In this document: positions 7,732 through 11,262 of the stretch, one piece after another
Position numbering within the stretch: position 1 is the stretch's first letter
Layout: every line of letters begins with the position of its first letter
Source: Actinomycetota bacterium
GTDB lineage: Bacteria > Actinomycetota > Actinomycetes > Actinomycetales > Microbacteriaceae
NCBI GenBank assembly: GCA_009703545.1
Contig: WLFX01000020.1
Location: 1 to 11,262 of the forward strand
DNA length: 11,262 nt
Direction of reading: 5' to 3'
The notes under the pieces: generated by a model
Told to the model about the DNA's origin: nothing
What the model saw: only the letters and a program-made list of their open reading frames with translations
Databases searched by the model: none
Made by a program: the position numbers and the translations under genes

Positions 7732-8706
7732 TTAATCGTCTAAATCGGGGATGCCGTCAGAAGTCGACGGAATTCCCAAATCGGACGCCTTCTTGTCCGC
7801 CATGGCGAGCAAGCGTCGAATCCGGCCGGCGACCGCGTCTTTCGTCATAACCGGGGTGGCGTGATGGCCAAGTTCATCGAGGCTAGCCTCTCGGTTGTCG
7901 AGTCGCAATCGGCCCGCATATGCCAAGTGGTCGGGAATGTCGGTGCCCAGGATCTCGAACGCTCGTTCAACTCGGGCGCACGCAGCTACCGCCGCTTGGG
8001 CGCTACGTCGAAGATTGGCGTCGTCGAAATTCACGAGGCGGTTCGCATTGGCCCGAACCTCTCGGGTTGCGCGCGCTTCGCTCCACTTCTCAAGGCTCGT
8101 CGTTGCTCCGATGTAGGTCAGGAACGCCGAAATCGCTTCAGCGTCACGGATTACTACCCGAAAACCACCGCGAAGATCGCGGGTTTTTGCGGTGATACCG
8201 CAACGGCTACAGGCCCCGACGAGGGCCATTGCTGCTTCGTTCGTTGGAGCGACAATGTCGATAGTTTGGCTGCGACCGGGATCAGACACAATTCCGCGGG
8301 CAAGGAACGCACCGCGCAACACGCCAACGAGGTCTCCGATCGGCGCGGTCGTGAGCTTATTTGGCAGGCCTCGAACGGGGCGACGTCGCGTGTCAAGCAA
8401 TCCCGTATTCAGGGCAAGTTGGTCTGCACCTTCGGTCACGAGCACCCGCACGGTCTCCACCTTTTTGTTGGCATTTGCGGGAATAATCGTCGAGGTGGAG
8501 GGCACTCCGAGCAGAATGTGTGTGAGGTGACGTACTCGTTGAGCGGAGCCGGCGTGATCGAGCTCGATTTCCACCGCGAGTTTCCCGCCGACGAGGTGTA
8601 ATCCCCCTCCGAAACGCAAAATAGTCGTCAGTTCAGCGAGACGCGTGGACGGTGGTGCGTCGGGTAGGCCGAGCACCTCATCTTTCACGGTCGTCGTCAA
8701 TGACAT
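7732..8706 (-). CDS. whiA: DNA-binding protein WhiA (sporulation/cell-division transcription regulator family)
   Basis: WhiA is a Gram-positive transcription factor built from a LAGLIDADG homing-endonuclease-like N-terminal domain and a C-terminal helix-turn-helix. In Streptomyces it acts with WhiB in sporulation septation; in Bacillus it influences cell division. This protein has 324 residues. The N-terminus is MSLTTTVKDEV, followed by LRFGGGLHLVGGK (30-42), NTGLLDTRRRPVRGLP (100-115), RGAFLARGIVSDPGRS (131-146), and RLVNFDDANLRRS (223-235). The HTH region ASLDELG to MTKDAVAGRIRRLL is at 274-300. The frame is open further upstream, but this ATG fits the family N-terminus. The likely ribosome site AAAGGA is ten bases away, slightly far. 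It lies 17 bases after rapZ with no yvcK-like gene between. In a non-sporulating organism a cell-cycle role is the likelier one. Confidence 0.96.
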   Translation of the reverse strand: MSLTTTVKDEVLGLPDAPPSTRLAELTTILRFGGGLHLVGGKLAVEIELDHAGSAQRVRHLTHILLGVPSTSTIIPANANKKVETVRVLVTEGADQLALNTGLLDTRRRPVRGLPNKLTTAPIGDLVGVLRGAFLARGIVSDPGRSQTIDIVAPTNEAAMALVGACSRCGITAKTRDLRGGFRVVIRDAEAISAFLTYIGATTSLEKWSEARATREVRANANRLVNFDDANLRRSAQAAVAACARVERAFEILGTDIPDHLAYAGRLRLDNREASLDELGHHATPVMTKDAVAGRIRRLLAMADKKASDLGIPSTSDGIPDLDD

Positions 8707-8723
8707 TCTGTCGAAATCCTTTT

Positions 8724-9599
8724 CTACTCGCGCCCAATGTCGCGATGTTTGCGGGTGACCGCTACCCCGGGAATTTCCCCGATGCGACGAGCAAGTTCCT
8801 CGGCGATGGCTACGCTGCGGTGTTTGCCACCTGTACATCCTATTGCGATGGTGGCGTGTCGCTTATTTTCACGAGCGTAACCACGAAGCGTCGCTCCTAA
8901 CATGAGGACGAGACCGTCGAGGTACTGCTCGACGTCCGTCTGGCCGAGGACGAAGGCCGAGACATCGGGGTGTAGTCCGTTCTCGTCGCGCAGGCTCTCG
9001 GTCCAAAACGGGTTAGGAAGGAATCGAACATCTCCCACGATATCGGCGTCCGCTGGGAGCCCGTGTTTGAAGCCAAATGATTCAATCACGACGTTCACGT
9101 CGGCGCTGTCGTCTGATCGGAACGTGTCAAAAACAAGCGTCGTTGTCTGGTGGGTATTGAGCCCGGTTGTGTCGACGACGACGTCGGCGTATCCTCGGAG
9201 GGTTTCTAAACGCGTGCGTTCCGTCCTAATGCCATCGATGAGTGTGCCATCGCCCTGCAATGGATGTGGTCGGCGAACACTTTCAAATCGTTTGATGAGT
9301 TCTTCGTCCGTAGCATCGAGAAAGAGAACTCGGAGGTTCGTCTCAACGCGAAGCGTTTCGATAAGCGGCGCGAGCTCTTCGACGCTGTCGCCACCCCGGA
9401 CGTCGACTACGACGGCAAGACGGTTCATTCCGCTCCCTTTAGTCGTCGCGATATCGACGAGAGACGGTAGAAGCTGCGCCGGCAGGTTGTCAATAACCCT
9501 CCAGCCACCGTCTTCCAGAGCGTTTGCAGCGGTCGATCGACCCGCCCCAGACATACCGGTGACGATGATGATGTGCGCGACGCTGTCGGTCATGGTCAC
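8724..9599 (-). CDS. rapZ: RapZ/YvcJ-family nucleotide-binding protein
   Basis: This 291-residue P-loop protein belongs to the RapZ (YvcJ) family. In E. coli RapZ is an RNase adaptor controlling glmS through the small RNA GlmZ; that circuit is not known in actinobacteria, so the role here is open. The Walker A GMSGAGRS is at 15-22. The Walker B-like VVVDVRGG is at 63-70, RRPHPL at 109-114, and ESFGFKHGLP at 173-182. DVRFLPNPFW is at 190-199, and the C-terminal signature GCTGGKHRSVAIAEELA is at 254-270. HRDI closes the protein. The start is either the GTG at 9599 (AGG five bases upstream) or the ATG two codons later at 9593. I keep the longer form, with little consequence. It begins six bases after the uvrC stop. 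Confidence 0.95.
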   Translation of the reverse strand: MTMTDSVAHIIIVTGMSGAGRSTAANALEDGGWRVIDNLPAQLLPSLVDIATTKGSGMNRLAVVVDVRGGDSVEELAPLIETLRVETNLRVLFLDATDEELIKRFESVRRPHPLQGDGTLIDGIRTERTRLETLRGYADVVVDTTGLNTHQTTTLVFDTFRSDDSADVNVVIESFGFKHGLPADADIVGDVRFLPNPFWTESLRDENGLHPDVSAFVLGQTDVEQYLDGLVLMLGATLRGYARENKRHATIAIGCTGGKHRSVAIAEELARRIGEIPGVAVTRKHRDIGRE

Positions 9600-9605
9600 T
9601 TCAGC

Positions 9606-11262
9606 CTACCCGCGAGTTTCGCTCGCATTAAGGGAATCGACAATCCGCTGAGCGGTATCGTCACCAATTCCTGGTACCTGCACAAGTTCATCTTTGGTTG
9701 CGGCGCGAACAGCAGTGGGACTGCCGAAGTGCGCGATTAGGGCTTGCACCCTCTTTGGCCCAATTCCCTCTAACTCGTTGAGCGTCGATGTTAACACTTT
9801 TGTACGCTTCGACTTCTGATATCGCAGAGCGAACCGATGCGCTTCGTCTCGGGCGCGCTGAACCAAGTACAGCGCATCACTATCGCGAGGCAGAATGACT
9901 GGAAAATCGCTGTTGGGATGCCAGAGTTCCTCGAGGCGTTTAGCTAACCCGACAACTGCGACTCCGTCGACACCGGACTCCTGAAGAGCGCGAGCCGCAG
10001 CGTTCACCTGGGGTTGCCCTCCATCGACCAATATCAGGGTCGTCGGATATCTCATCGCCGGGCGTTCCTCTGCCAGCCGTACCAGTCGACGCGATATCAA
10101 CTGGTACATCGCTTCGGTGTCGTCACGAGCTGACGCGATTCCGTAATGGCGATAATCGTCTTTGACCGGCAAGCCGTCTTCGAACACAACGAGGGAACCA
10201 ACGATGTCGGTACCGCCGAGGTGTGAAATGTCACAGCATTCGAAGCGCAACGGCGCTTCGAATAGCCCGAGGTTGTCCCGAAGGTCTTCGAGTGCACGCG
10301 ATCGTGCAACGAAATCATGGGCACGATGTAATTCGTGTTCGCCGAGGGCAAGCATCGCATTTTTCGTGACGCTCGTGAGAAGCGTGGCGCGGTCGCCGCG
10401 CTGGGGAACCGAAATCCGCACTTTCCCCTTAAGTTTGGCATTTGCTCGATGTAGCGTAAGCAATTCCGAGAGAACGATCGACGATTGAGGCTCGAAGGGT
10501 ACGTCAATCAGCGCGGGCGGCGCGTCCAACTCGTACACGTTTTCTATCGCCTGTTCCAGAATCGCAGCGGGGTCCATCTCAAGTTCGGTGTCGACTGTCC
10601 ACGAACGGGTTCCACGCACTCGACCACCGCGCACATGGAAAATTGCGATAGCGGCGGAAAGTTCACTCGACGCGAAACCGATGATGTCAACATCCAGTTC
10701 GTCACGAAGTACAACCGCGGATCGCTCGGCTATGGATCGCAGCGCACTTCGCTGGTCGCGGAATCGAGCTGCAGACTCGAAATCGTGACGCTCCGAGGCC
10801 TCCTTCATTTTGTGACCAAGGTCATCAATTACCGCCGAATCTTGCCGGTTCATGTAGCCGACGAGGTTGTGAGCGAGTTCGCGGTGCTCTTCGGTAGTGA
10901 CACGTCCAACGCACGGAGCCGCGCATTTCCCGATGTCGCCCAATAAACACGGTCGGTCGTCTCGTCGCGCCTTGGCAAAGGTCGACTTTTCGCACGAGCG
11001 AACCGGATACACCGACAACAAAAGATCGAGCGTCTCGCGAACCGCCCAGGATTTGGTGAAAGGACCAAAATAGGTCGTGCCGTCTTTGACACGCGTTCGC
11101 GCGAGGAACGCCCGTGGATATTCCTCTCCCATTGACACCGCCAGGTAGGGGTAGCCCTTGTCATCTCGGAACTGAATGTTGAACGGTGGACGAAACTCTT
11201 TGATCCACGTGAATTCGAGATGCAACGCTTCCAATTCGCTGCCGACCACGGTCCAATCGACA
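9606..11262 (-). CDS. uvrC: Excinuclease ABC subunit C (partial, N-terminal start outside window)
   Basis: UvrC makes the two incisions around DNA damage in nucleotide-excision repair, together with UvrA and UvrB. About 551 residues are visible. They begin VDWTVVGSELEALHLEFTWIKEF, the end of the GIY-YIG nuclease domain; its catalytic Tyr and Arg lie beyond 11262. Four cysteines follow (visible residues 90, 105, 113, 117), with the C-x7-C-x3-C spacing seen in UvrC proteins reported to bind an iron-sulphur cluster. The UVR/UvrB-binding helix pair is around 148-177. The RNase H-like nuclease has ECCDISHLGGTD (Asp344), LVDGGQPQ (Asp413) and RDEAHRFALRYQKSKR (His475). The tandem helix-hairpin-helix is at about 490-545 (LEGIGPKRVQALI and VPGIGDDTAQRIV). 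An in-frame GTG at 11249 is internal, not the start. It is the first visible gene of the minus-strand cluster. Confidence 0.97.
   Translation of the reverse strand, partial: VDWTVVGSELEALHLEFTWIKEFRPPFNIQFRDDKGYPYLAVSMGEEYPRAFLARTRVKDGTTYFGPFTKSWAVRETLDLLLSVYPVRSCEKSTFAKARRDDRPCLLGDIGKCAAPCVGRVTTEEHRELAHNLVGYMNRQDSAVIDDLGHKMKEASERHDFESAARFRDQRSALRSIAERSAVVLRDELDVDIIGFASSELSAAIAIFHVRGGRVRGTRSWTVDTELEMDPAAILEQAIENVYELDAPPALIDVPFEPQSSIVLSELLTLHRANAKLKGKVRISVPQRGDRATLLTSVTKNAMLALGEHELHRAHDFVARSRALEDLRDNLGLFEAPLRFECCDISHLGGTDIVGSLVVFEDGLPVKDDYRHYGIASARDDTEAMYQLISRRLVRLAEERPAMRYPTTLILVDGGQPQVNAAARALQESGVDGVAVVGLAKRLEELWHPNSDFPVILPRDSDALYLVQRARDEAHRFALRYQKSKRTKVLTSTLNELEGIGPKRVQALIAHFGSPTAVRAATKDELVQVPGIGDDTAQRIVDSLNASETRG

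Noticed and set aside
7861..8601. A 246-codon plus-strand open frame antisense to whiA
   Set aside because: WhiA is unambiguous on the opposite strand. The antisense product shows no family motif and no promoter or ribosome site.
8902..9651. A 249-codon plus-strand open frame antisense to rapZ
   Set aside because: It is Ser/Thr/Arg-rich low-complexity shadow sequence opposite a well-conserved gene.
11238..11249. GTG at 11249 as the start of uvrC
   Set aside because: The frame continues upstream as VDWT, and the family is longer at the N-terminus (the GIY-YIG domain). The codon is an internal valine and the gene runs off the window.

Overview
The window looks like a chromosomal core region of an actinobacterium, most likely a Microbacteriaceae-type member of the Micrococcales with moderate GC (high 50s percent, judged by eye). 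The evidence is actinobacteria-specific proteins (WhiA, RbpA, OpcA), a gene order uvrC-rapZ-whiA-...-gap-pgk-tpiA-secG beside zwf-opcA-pgl that is characteristic of the phylum, and an RbpA of the cysteine-free type. Coding density is nearly complete: the longest non-coding stretch is 76 bases, between sod and gap. There are no tRNA or rRNA genes, insertion sequences, CRISPR arrays or prophage genes.

Plus-strand block (1-3392): the tail of glucose-6-phosphate isomerase (pgi), then zwf, opcA and pgl. These supply the oxidative branch of the pentose phosphate pathway. Pgi feeds or drains glucose-6-phosphate, Zwf oxidises it to 6-phosphogluconolactone, OpcA is the actinobacterial/cyanobacterial accessory protein of Zwf, and Pgl hydrolyses the lactone. 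All three internal junctions are start/stop overlaps (GTGA, GTGA, TGATG), so the block reads as one translationally coupled operon.

Minus-strand block (11262 down to 3389), in transcription order: uvrC (5' end outside the window), rapZ, whiA, sod, gap, pgk, tpiA, secG, rbpA. It combines nucleotide-excision repair, a P-loop RNase-adaptor-family protein, a developmental/cell-division regulator, a superoxide dismutase, three consecutive enzymes of lower glycolysis, a Sec translocon subunit and an RNA polymerase-binding protein. The only gap able to hold a promoter lies directly before gap, so gap-pgk-tpiA-secG-rbpA may have its own transcript.

The two blocks converge, and the stop codons of pgl and rbpA overlap by four bases with no room for a terminator between them. 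The points most worth a second look are the absence of a yvcK/cuvA-like gene between rapZ and whiA, the sod gene inside the cluster, the cysteine-free RbpA in a glycolytic operon, and the convergent overlap. I found no new multi-gene system. This is a conserved housekeeping region, and the findings are modest.
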